Source of the DNA: Norana najaformis | Lineage: Eukaryota; Annelida; Clitellata; Crassiclitellata; Hormogastridae | NCBI GenBank assembly: GCA_964023275.1 | Contig: OZ029914.1 | Coordinates: forward strand, 41,457,924-41,521,923 | Reading direction: 5' to 3' | DNA length: 64,000 nt | Shown here: piece after piece, positions 55,976 through 64,000 of the stretch | Position numbering within the stretch: the first letter of the stretch is position 1 | Layout of the letters: every line of letters starts with the position of its first letter | Notes under the pieces: generated by a model | What the model saw: the letters and a program-made list of their open reading frames with translations, nothing else | The model's database searches: none | What the model was told of the DNA's origin: nothing | Position numbers and translations under genes: made by a program

Positions 55976-56340
55976 TAGCAAATCAAAAGAACTTAAACCA
56001 GAATATGTTAACTCTATGAGTTAAACGTAATCATTGCCCTTTAAACGTTAATTGTGATTCTGTGACGTCATCTTAACGGTTGAAATGGCCTCTCTGTCTT
56101 TGTGCGTATTTGGGCGAAGAAATTTTGGTAAGCAGAGTTTTCTCAAATTAAAGAAAAAGAACGCAATTCATTGTTACTATTCAACCCTTTTACGCTGATT
56201 TATTTTGTGACTTATTATAGTAACTTTGGGGGATAATTTTGAAAAAGCTGAATCGAAGGTAACGTCTGAAAATAAATTTGCAAAATAGTGGTATCTCTTC
56301 TCGTTCTTTGTGTTCTACAGTCAGACAGGCATTCTTAATG
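55976..56340 (+). other. Unassigned spacer
   Basis: AT-rich, nothing recognised. Confidence 0.4.
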
Positions 56341-57660
56341 CTCGGTCAATAAGAAACCAGATTTGTACTGTATGATAATGTGTGTGAAATGTTTTGCTGC
56401 TTACAGAAACCTAGCATGTTTCTCGAGCTTTCTCCGGCCAAGTTACTGCATCTGGACGGCTTCGAGTACATAGACATGCGTCGACTCAGGCTAGAATTCG
56501 TGTGGAGACGAGTTGCAATCATCTATGGTAACAGTTTCACAGCCAAAGACACTTACCATTTTCTTTCAACCAACCTCTTTTGAATAAAAGGAACTCGCAT
56601 TCTTTTGTCGTAATTAATGTTTATAGGATTGGTTCTCTCCTCGTCAATGGAATGTTCTTTGAAGAAATAACTCATAACTTTAAAGTAGTCTACCGATGTC
56701 CTGTCTACGTAACCAGAGACTTCAATATTCATCTTGAAAATGCCAGTAACACACCACTGAAAGCTTCTTGCAACTTTTCCATTCGTCTGGGTTATTCAGA
56801 GAATTTATACACCAACTCATCTCAGTGCCAGAAGTTTAGATCTAATAATTAAAAGGATTCCGAGTGCTTAGCTGCTGCTGACAACTACGTTCAACCAATG
56901 ACAACCACCCTTTCTGATCATTCGATGGTGGTTTTTGACCTGTCACTTCCTGTCACCAACATTAGAATGAACTTTCCACAGGCGATACTGGAAGCAATTC
57001 TCTAACCAAGCTTTCATGCTTTATCTACTGGAATCATCCACATGCCGGTTGTCTGCATATGAACTTCAGGCAGTCTCTGTTGATCAACTTCGGAAGATTT
57101 ATGATACAACTCTACACGATCTACTTGATCTCGTGCGCCCAGGAGAACAGTAAAGATTTATCGCCATTACAGTACTCCATACACGCAGTTCGGTTCTGAG
57201 TGAGCAGCTGCGAAAAGGCGTACTCGGACTCTTGAACGCAGATGTCGAAGAACTCGAACTCAGTCTGACATACAAGTCTGGACCACTCAACTGCGTCAAC
57301 TTATCGCCTTCACAGCATGGAGCAGTCAGCATATTGGGAGGCAGAACTATCGAAAACTTCGCTCGATTCTCGTCGACTCTCGACATCCATGCCAAAGGTT
57401 CTGCATTGCTCGTCAGTCAACGCACAGTCTGACTTACCTCAGGTCAGCAATTGCAGAGACAACCTCAGACAACATATTCTACCTGCAACAGTCACTTGAC
57501 TTATTTCACCAGTCAGCAACCAACACATTCTACCTGCAACAGTCAACTTGACCCATTTCAGCCAGTCAGCGTAACTGAGGTGTTAAGTATCATCAACAGA
57601 TCTCCAGAAAAAGACACGTGACATCGACCCTGCTCCAACGTTTCTCATCAAAGGTATTTC
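56341..57660 (+). mobile_element. Decayed CR1/L2-like LINE, endonuclease and linker
   Basis: Fragments RRVAIIYGNSFT, CPVYVTRDFNIHLENAS (the D-F-N-I-H-L strand of the endonuclease), AYELQAVSVDQLRKIYDTTL and VSVTEVLSIINRSPEKDT appear in the order of a CR1/L2 ORF2. Frequent stops and local duplication near 57,460-57,550 (TCACTTGACTTATTTCA / TCAACTTGACCCATTTCA). Confidence 0.65.
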
Positions 57661-57839
57661 ATGGTGATTTCAACGGTAACATTCTTACTAAAACTATTAT
57701 ACAGGTCTGTGTGTGATAAGCCAATTAATTACCTTAATGAGAATTCCCTTCTACCCCTAATCAATCTGCCTATCCGTTATACTATTCCACAAAACTACCA
57801 TTCTCCGTGCTCTGACTTATCTGTTAACATGTGCTATTA

Positions 57840-58175
57840 TTATTATTAATTATTATTAAACAGACATTTATAAGGCGCCAAATTAGCAACAGCCTCAAAG
57901 CTGCATGTAACGACCCTAAAAAAGTCCTACCGAATTTTATCGAGTAATATCATGGTTTATAGACTGATAGGAATGTACAGATATCTAAGCAGACCTATTC
58001 AACATGTAAGGTTTAAGCTTCTTTTTAAAACTTGTTATTCTAAGAGTGTTATCTTTGATGCTAGTCAGTAAGGCATTCCACACTGTGGGGCAAGAGTAAC
58101 AAAATCCACGAGAACCAAATGTAGTGTAAATAGTGCTGATAGTGGCCACTGTACTCTCATTAACTTTCTGCATTT
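57840..58175 (-). mobile_element. Antisense LINE 3' end
   Basis: On the minus strand GFCYSCPTVWNALLTSIKDN and SFKKKLKPYMLNRS match the C-terminus of CR1-like elements. A 3' UTR follows, ending in a TATTATTAT-type tail at 57,835-57,860 (AATAAT in element sense). It is inserted within the plus-strand LINE remains. Confidence 0.6.
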
Positions 58176-58189
58176 GACACGTTTGATCA

Positions 58190-58470
58190 TAGTATTCTTC
58201 TTGAAATATTAGCCACCAACTAAGGACTGACTGGTCAAGTTCATGTCTAGTTGACCACAGAACATGTCTAGTTGATCATACAATGTTAAATTTCGTAGTC
58301 TATCCTCTCCTGCACCAGTCATATGCGGCGCTACTAGGGGTTTCGTGCTAGGTCCCTTAGTGTTCATTCTATATACAGCTACTGCGCTTTCTGTCATATC
58401 ATTTCTTAATCACCTTGGTTATTTTTATACAGCACAGTTCCAATCACTATCTTCGGAGGATTTCTCACAA
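58190..58470 (+). mobile_element. LINE reverse transcriptase fragment
   Basis: LGPLVFILYTA with following SFLNHLGYFYTAQFQSL corresponds to the V-L-G-P-L-L-F-x-L-Y-T-A to YADD region of CR1/L2. Probably the continuation of the element at 56,341. Between 58,470 and 58,950 I see nothing further. Confidence 0.5.
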
Positions 58471-58950
58471 TTTGGAACTGTGATGGTTTACTATTTTATA
58501 ACTAGTTATACTAGCATGCATAATGACATAGGCCTACTGCTTTTAAAGGAAAAATTATGTTAGGTCAATACGTTTTTACATAATTATTCTTGCATTTCTG
58601 TAATTTATTTAAAATCTTCCGGCGGGGTGGGGCCCTTTTGTCGGAGTGCAATAATTTGTCAAGGGCTCTTTTGACGGTGCACTTATTTCTATGCTGACGA
58701 CCTCCAAATATATTCATCTTGTCTGGTTCACTCAGTTGCTTAACTGTCTTCAAATATGTCTACATGTAACCCTGCAGAACATGACCGGATGCTAACTATG
58801 CTTTTGACCGTTCACTATTCTTATTATGCTTCAACTATTGCAATATATACACAGTCTCTTTCTGATCATCTTTTAAACTCCTTACAATCAGTTTTGCGTG
58901 CAGCTACAGTACTTGCCTTGCTCTTCAAGTTCCTCCAAGATTTCCGGTTA

Positions 58951-58953
58951 CAG

Positions 58954-58984
<31 letters not shown>

Positions 58985-59030
58985 CACATACATATATGCC
59001 CTATATAATTACAGCTACCCAGCTATAATT
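58951..59030 (+). repeat. (CA)n microsatellite and duplicated flank
   Basis: (AC)n at about 58,954-58,978. The following ATATATGCCCTATA and CAGCTACCCAGCTATAAT occur again at 59,423-59,458. Confidence 0.75.
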
Positions 59031-59335
59031 ACATTGGTTATCTTTTCCAGCTGGGGTCCAAGTTAAAGTTACTTTCCTTTTATACAAAGCTCGTCATAAC
59101 CTAGCACCGAGTTACATTGCTGACCGTTGCATTTCATTCACACTTAATCCCATCAGGAAAAACTTAAGATCAGCTTCCTCTGGCCAACTGGCTTTCCGAC
59201 TTACCAAAACAAGACGTGCCTTTTCACAAGCTGGTTCACATCTATGGAATTCACTACCACCAAATTTGGGGGATATAATTTTATTTCGCAAACAATTCAA
59301 GACATCTTTTTCCAGCTATCCGCGATTTTGAGGTG
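59031..59335 (+). mobile_element. CR1/L2-like LINE C-terminus
   Basis: One open frame gives HWLSFPAGVQVKVTFLLYKA, RHNLAPSYIADRCISF, RRAFSQAGSHLWNSLPPNLG and FRKQFKTSF. It is the textbook LINE C-terminal order, clean over about 300 bp. Confidence 0.7.
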
Positions 59336-60211
59336 AATTCAAAAATTTGCGCGATTGAAATATCCGATTAATTATAATATATAAACACACGCATATATAT
59401 GTGTGTATAAATACACACGCATATATGCCCTATACAATTGCAGCTACCCAGCTATAATCACAACTGCGGCACTGTAAAGTAATAGCTTGGGCGTAACAAC
59501 CTGTTGTGAACCCGCAGGAAATGCATAACCTAAAAACGATAAGACATTCGGCAGTGTATCAAACTGCTACTATCAACTCATTTCCCATGAATGGATGGAT
59601 GGACGAACAGATGAATGCATGGATAGATGCAGGGACGGAAGAACAAAAATAGGACTGACGGGAGGATGGAGGGAAGTTGTAAGGCAGGCCTAATTTAATT
59701 AGTCCCCACGTCGAACCATGTTTGTGGATATTTGGACAATTATATAGCGCCTTTATGATCTGCTAAAAGTGCTGCACAAGGTCATACAAAATGATAATAA
59801 ACAAGTGGGCAAAAGCAGTCGAAATGTGCTGCCCCCGGGTGTTAAGAACGGCACTTTGAATATCTGATGAGAGGAGACATTACTGTGCAACAACATACTT
59901 TATTTATTTCTCTATTTATTTTTAAAACACTTGGTACGTGCGCAATATCAGTATGTCTCCATCTGAGGCTCGGATGTATGTTCACTATGATTTCGGCATT
60001 GCTTTTGAACAGAGTAAAACTCTGTTTTCTAATTGGAACACTATTGAGCAACAAGTTTCTCAATACACTACCCGGTAACATTCATCAGTGGAATATAGTT
60101 GCTAAGATAGAACTTATCAAGAACAAAACTATTAACGAATTTAAAAAAAAAATAGTAATGGTAATTACCATCATGCTCTGAGCCATCTAGTGATGGTGCC
60201 TCCGTCATTAT
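59336..60211 (+). repeat. Simple repeats and SINE-like remains
   Basis: TATATGTGTG repeats near 59,390-59,425, GATG/ATGG-rich DNA at 59,587-59,670, and a SINE-like TATATAGCGCCTTTATGATC with GTGCTGCACAAGG at 59,739-59,790. At 60,050-60,170 a weak LINE-like frame (TINEFKKKI) appears. No gene. Confidence 0.4.
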
Positions 60212-60421
60212 TTAAATAACATTAAAACTGCAATAATAATAATAATAATAATAATATGTCAAACTTTGAGTACTATATATAGAGAGTTTGCTTTTTAAAG
60301 TAATTATCAAGAGGGATAACGGGATAATAACTATAAAACGGAAGAATGTGATAAATTTAATGCATTTCTTGCTTACAGTTGTAGCTTGCCGCAATAGCTT
60401 CCTCAATAAATCCTTCTCTTC
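60212..60421 (-). pseudogene. LRAT-type C-terminal exon with membrane anchor
   Basis: On the minus strand, after an AG at 60,422-60,423, the frame reads EEKDLLRKLLRQATTVSKKC, then IKFITFFRFIVIIPLSLLII, a hydrophobic anchor, and a (Y)n run from the (AAT)n repeat at 60,232-60,255, to a stop at 60,212. It is homologous to 62,666-62,758. LRAT-family acyltransferases commonly end in a membrane anchor. It lies 3' of broken catalytic exons, so I call it a pseudogene part, though the exon itself is open. Confidence 0.45.
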
Positions 60422-60734
60422 CTCGGTCCAAAACATGTGCATATAAAATGCAAATCTTTGTAGGCAGAGTTTTTGCGAGGTAATCGTAATTGTAATCATA
60501 ACTGCACATTTTTATAGCACCTCTTATAGAAAACTACTCATAAGTTTTCCCGACCTGGTAACACAAGACCATGATCAAACAGAATGGTCTTCAGTTAATG
60601 GAAAAATACTGGCACTCACAGGCAGTTCTACCATTCCCTCCAACACATGCCACTGCAATATCCCTCCCACCAGAAAATGAGGGAACCAAAAAGGTCACTG
60701 AACAAATCATAACACTAAACTAGTACGCTCTATA

Positions 60735-60868
60735 CAAGAATAACATATGTGTCACTGATGACTCTTCTAATGATGGCATGATGTCGCATGATGCATGAGA
60801 CTGCTGCAGGGTAGGAAACGTGGTCGCCAGGCTTCAGAGAAGTGATCTTTCGGATCTTTGCAGTCTTC
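60735..60868 (-). pseudogene. LRAT-domain N-terminal fragment
   Basis: Minus strand KIRKITSLKPGDHVSYPAAV, then RHHAIIRRVISDTYVILV and a stop. It matches the G-D-H-V-S and H-H-A/G-I-V strands of the intact copy at 63,207 but lacks the Cys motif. It abuts the 3' end of the next copy directly. Confidence 0.6.
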
Positions 60869-60874
60869 GACTGT

Positions 60875-61240
60875 GGCCCCATAACCATGACTACTCAAAC
60901 CGCGTTTGCCCAACATACTCTCAGCTCTTTCTGTGACTTCATTAGCTGTAAAGCACTCGCCATCATCGTCGTAATCGTGGCGAAAAACTTTCCCTTCTTC
61001 GCTGCCCTGCTTAAACGGATCTTCTCTTTCCGTACTGAAACTTCTGATTTTTTATTGGTGATGATTTGTTGGGTGATGGTGGTCCTGAAAAATGTTATCA
61101 CTTCAACTTGTCTGCCACTGATGATTCTTGTAACAACTGCATGGTGGAATATGAGGCTTGAAAGTTGTGCTGGAAAAGAAATGTAGTCTCCTTTCTTCAG
61201 GTTTCTGAGTTTCCATATTCTTGTCCTTTTAGATTTGCGA
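60875..61240 (-). pseudogene. LRAT-domain pseudogene, frameshifted
   Basis: Minus strand RIWKLRNLKKGDYISFPAQL and LIFHHAVVTRIISGRQVEVI, then a frameshift near 60,990 after RAAKKG. The second half continues in another frame (RHDYDDDGE, ERAESMLGKRGLSS). The catalytic N-C-E-H segment is missing. Confidence 0.68.
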
Positions 61241-61354
61241 TCATTTTTCTACAACTGTAACGGCAGAATCAGTCATTCAAAAAACGTTGACAAAAATGTA
61301 AAGTGCTGTTCATTAGTCTTTGTGGGCACACAGACAATGTAACATGACAGGTAA

Positions 61355-61763
61355 ACACTTTGCTCAGAAAGGGCTACTCCAGTTTTGCACCATGTCGCAA
61401 AGTGTTCACAATTGTTTTTAATAAGTGGTACCAGCGATTTCTTATACCACATTTGCCAAGCATACTCTGTGCTCTCTCAACCTCCTCAGTTGAGTAGCTA
61501 GTACCATCATCCTCGTAATCGAGGCGACAGAACTGTAACCTCAGATTTGTTTGTTGCTGATGATCTGTTGTGTGAAGGGGGTCCAGAGTAGTGTATCATG
61601 TATGACTTCGATATCTCTGCCATTTGTGATTCTTGTTACAATCGCATGGTGGAAAATAAGGGTTGAAAGTTGCGCAGGAAACGAGATATGGTCTCCTCGT
61701 TTGAGATTGTTGATATTCCATATTCGGATCTTTGTGGAGTTCGGAACAATCGTCTCCAACCAG
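61355..61763 (-). pseudogene. LRAT-domain pseudogene retaining the Cys motif
   Basis: Minus strand KIRIWNINNLKRGDHISFPA and LIFHHAIVTRITNGRDIEVI lead to an in-frame stop at 61,541. In another frame CRLDYEDDGTSYSTEEVERA and KNNCEHFATWCKTGVALSEQ follow, with the catalytic Cys in N-C-E-H-F. The basic middle segment is deleted. A close, recently inactivated relative of the copy at 63,207. Confidence 0.68.
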
Positions 61764-61779
61764 TCGGCAGAATCAGTCA

Positions 61780-62195
61780 TTCAAAAAAATGTGAAATGCT
61801 GCTTGTTAGTCTTTGTGGGCACACAGACAATGTAACATAACGGGTTTTGTTATTTCTTTACTTTATTATTAAAGGGGCTTTTAGCACTCTCTGGGAATTG
61901 TCTGCAGAGTTAAGCAGCAGATATGTTTTTGTTTTATGAAAAGGCAATGTCCAGTAGCGGTACTTTTGTAGTGTCATTTTATTTTTCATATGTATGTATG
62001 TATCAAAGATTATTCTGCTAAGGACGTGCTATGAGTCACAATGGAAAGATAAAAGTGGAGGAACATAGTGAGAACGGCATCAGACACCTACGGTCCCTGA
62101 AACCATGGTTTACGATGATGATATATGTATTTATTTATGCATGTATGCATGCTTACAGTATGACACAATGCAACAGTAATTTGAAGATGTCCTCC
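61780..62195 (+). repeat. Duplicated LRAT upstream intron and spacer
   Basis: 61,780-61,985 is nearly identical to 63,715-63,920, showing a tandem duplication of the LRAT exon together with its upstream flank. The remainder, to 62,195, contains ATGT-like repeats near 62,120-62,155 and no gene. Confidence 0.65.
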
Positions 62196-62546
62196 TTACA
62201 AGTTCAGAATTGCACACTGAAGCCGAGAGCAGATTGGTGAAGGTAAAGTCTTGATTTTAGAGCAAAAGGTAGTCTCAGTAAGAGAATTCAGAATATGAGG
62301 AGGTAGAGAGTTCCAGACGGAGGGACCAGCCACTCTGATTAAACACCGGCCAAAGACAAGGCATGTGCCAGGCACAACATACCTTCCAGAAGAATGCTGA
62401 TCGAAGAGAGGATCGGCCATTAACAGAGCTTCATGCTGTAACAATGGATGATAAATAGGGCGGTAGATGATTTGCATGATTTGGTGCATGACTCTATTAG
62501 GAAGAAACAGCGTGCAATCAGAAACCAACACGAGTATAGAATACAT
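62196..62546 (-). mobile_element. Antisense LINE C-terminal fragment
   Basis: The minus-strand frame of 116 codons contains RVAGPSVWNSLPPHILNSL, the C-terminal motif of CR1-like elements. Upstream and downstream are unrelated. Confidence 0.6.
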
Positions 62547-62665
62547 GTTAATATCTTATGAATTACTGACTAACTTAGATTTAGATTTTTTCATATAAAG
62601 CAAAGTGTAAAATGTGTCTCATATCTCACAAGTGAAACGCAGGGAAGGTGCTCATCTTCTTTTCT
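62547..62665 (+). other. Short spacer
   Basis: Nothing recognised. Confidence 0.4.
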
Positions 62666-62758
62666 TTAGGCGCTTGAGCCGCCAGTGATAAATTTAATGC
62701 GTTTCTTGCTTCTAGTTATAGCTTGCTGTAATAGCTTCCTCAATAAATCCTTCCCTTC
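62666..62758 (-). CDS. Candidate C-terminal exon of the intact LRAT-domain gene
   Basis: Minus strand: after CGAG the frame reads EGKDLLRKLLQQAITRSKKR, IKFITGGSSA and stop. It matches 60,421-60,350 well but ends before the hydrophobic anchor. It lies 0.45 kb 3' of the catalytic exon on the same strand. I could not find a donor that joins the two in frame with confidence. Confidence 0.35.
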   Translation of the reverse strand, partial: EGKDLLRKLLQQAITRSKKRIKFITGGSSA

Positions 62759-63206
62759 CTCGAAATTGTTTATATTAGGTTATAATAGTCTTCAAAGTAA
62801 GTTATTTAAGTTCGTTACGGCCACAGAAAAAAATAACAACGATAGCAAAAGAGACACAATTTAAATAGTTGTAGGCTTAACGAAGAATATGTGAGTTGGT
62901 AAAACTTAATTATCGTTCTAGGCCTGTGCTATTTTAATTAATTCTTGTTAGGCCTATATAGCGCGAAAGCTTTATCGGACAGTGGCTTACTACTACTTTG
63001 TAGAAATTTTGCATCGTACAGTTATTTAAAGTTTGTATCTCAATGGAAAAAGAGATGAGGAAGAAGGGAACTCAGCGGAGTCAAAGGTCAAACCCGCTCT
63101 TCTGAAGCGCATCCATTATTCAATGCAGTAAATAAATGAAGTAGTGACATCAACAAATTGAGTTCCTTGAGCTATCGCTTGACTATTGAGGCTTGAAAGT
63201 GGTTCT
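62759..63206 (-). other. Interval between LRAT exons
   Basis: AT-rich, probably intronic. No element recognised. Confidence 0.4.
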
Positions 63207-63659
63207 TTACTGCCTTAGGCCACTTTGGGCCGAGTATGCTGCCCCAGTTTTCGCCCAGGTAGTGAGGTGTTCGCAGTTGTTAAGTAGAACATGATAGGGC
63301 TGATCGTTCAGACCAGCCTTTCCCAACATAGTGGTTGCCCGTGCAACGACTTCGTCGTCTGAGAAAGGATTATCGAAATAATCATGTCTGAAGACCTTTC
63401 CTCTCGCCGCTGCGGCTTTGAGGCTTACTATGTCTCTTCGGACTTTTACCTCTGACTTGTTGGTAGCCCCTGAAGACGATGTGGCCGACGGAGGACCCGA
63501 CAGATGTATCAGTTCGACGGCACTCCCGTTAACCACTCGTGTCACTATTCCATGATGGTATATGAGGTCCGAGACTTGAGTTGGAAGACTGACATGATCA
63601 CCCTTTTTGAGTTGTCTCAATTTGCGGATCCTCACCTTCGTTGATTTGGGAGCATTTGC
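63207..63659 (-). CDS. LRAT-domain acyltransferase-like, catalytic exon
   Basis: Minus strand, starting after CTGCTTGTAG (acceptor at 63,661-63,660) in phase 0 and open for 150 codons to TAA at 63,207. LKKGDHVSLPTQ, then YHHGIV (His 35-36), ELIH (His 52) and NNCEHLTTWAKTG (Cys 129) give the His-His-Cys set of the LRAT/HRASLS branch of NlpC/P60 proteins, which transfer acyl groups from phospholipids or hydrolyse them. The substrate here is unknown. There is no ATG at the exon start, so a first exon must lie right of or upstream in the window. The last codons, LRQ, may be intronic read-through if a donor is used. Confidence 0.72.
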   Translation of the reverse strand, partial: ANAPKSTKVRIRKLRQLKKGDHVSLPTQVSDLIYHHGIVTRVVNGSAVELIHLSGPPSATSSSGATNKSEVKVRRDIVSLKAAAARGKVFRHDYFDNPFSDDEVVARATTMLGKAGLNDQPYHVLLNNCEHLTTWAKTGAAYSAQSGLRQ

Positions 63660-64000
63660 CTACAAGCAGAGGATACGACTGTAACGGCAGAATCAGTCAT
63701 TCAAAAAATGTTTATCAAAATGTGAAGTGCTGTTTATTAGTCTTTGTGGGCACCTAGACAACGTAACAGGATGGGTTTTGTTATTTCATTACTTTACTAT
63801 TAAAGGGTTTTTTGTACTCTCTGGGAATTGTCTGCAGAGTTAAGCAGCAGATATGTATTTGTTTTATGAAAAGGCAATATCCGGTAGCCGTGCTTTTATA
63901 AAGTGTCATTTTATTTTGCATATGTATCTATGCGCCTGTGAATAAGCTGGTCCCCGCGACGTGGCTTTCGTTCGGCGCTATAGAAATCTCGGAATTACGA
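63660..64000 (-). repeat. Upstream flank of the LRAT exon and dispersed repeat
   Basis: 63,715-63,920 duplicates 61,780-61,985. From about 63,930 to the end lies the dispersed repeat seen at 55,848 (TGAATAAGCTGGTCCCCGCG, ending ATTACGA), cut by the window edge. Confidence 0.6.

Noticed and set aside
1-64000. CRISPR arrays, bacterial operons, integrated virus
   Set aside because: No regularly spaced repeats with unique spacers, no ribosome-binding-site/ORF chains and no capsid, integrase or envelope-like frames. All reverse transcriptases seen are non-LTR type.

Overview
The window is nuclear DNA of an invertebrate animal whose phylum I cannot fix. The evidence is multi-exon genes with canonical GT-AG introns, AT-rich non-coding DNA, many decayed CR1/L2-like and RTE-like non-LTR retrotransposons, tRNA-derived SINEs and (ATGT)n microsatellites. 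I see no bacterial operons, tRNA or rRNA genes, CRISPR arrays or long viral ORFs.

Positions 1-49,555 hold a tandem array, all on the plus strand, of one family of predicted single-pass cell-surface receptors with a repeat unit of about 22 kb. From left to right there are five members. Copy A is the 3' end only (exons 8-10, 1314-3734). Copy B is complete (ten exons, 11,925-25,462, 762 aa). Copy C is a pseudogene remnant (an orphan signal-peptide exon at 27,983 and broken exons 9-10 at 29,678-30,603). Copy D is complete (ten exons, 34,017-46,724, 761 aa). Copy E is only its signal-peptide exon (49,367-49,412), after which homology to the array stops at about 49,555. I reconstructed exon boundaries by aligning copies by eye; both complete models splice with matching phases (1,1,1,1,2,2,0,0,0) and stay open throughout. 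The predicted protein has a signal peptide, a canonical Ig-like domain, a second beta-rich Ig-like module, a third canonical Ig-like domain, three IPT/TIG repeats of plexin/MET type with an embedded multibasic (furin-like) site, a membrane helix and a short tail of about 46 residues carrying tyrosine motifs. There is no sema domain, plexin GAP domain or kinase.

B and D differ most in the two membrane-distal Ig modules (about 16% and 21% of residues) and very little in the third (2 of 86). The promoter-proximal DNA and signal exon are nearly identical, and B carries a membrane/tail exon unlike that of A, C and D. Decayed membrane exons at 6.74, 9.1 and 31.3 kb and a recombination-like junction at 8.39 kb show repeated unequal exchange. 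Multiplicity, distal divergence and exchangeable tails are features shared with allorecognition and innate immune receptor clusters; that function is inference.

Positions 49,556-60,200 are repeats: a near-complete RTE-type element (50,184-53,690) with a frameshift in its endonuclease, followed by decayed CR1/L2-like elements in both orientations. Positions 60,212-63,659, on the minus strand, hold a small cluster of LRAT-domain (NlpC/P60-like acyltransferase) sequences: one intact catalytic exon, at least three broken paralogues and two C-terminal exons. The window ends inside another copy of a dispersed repeat whose tail reads ATTACGA.
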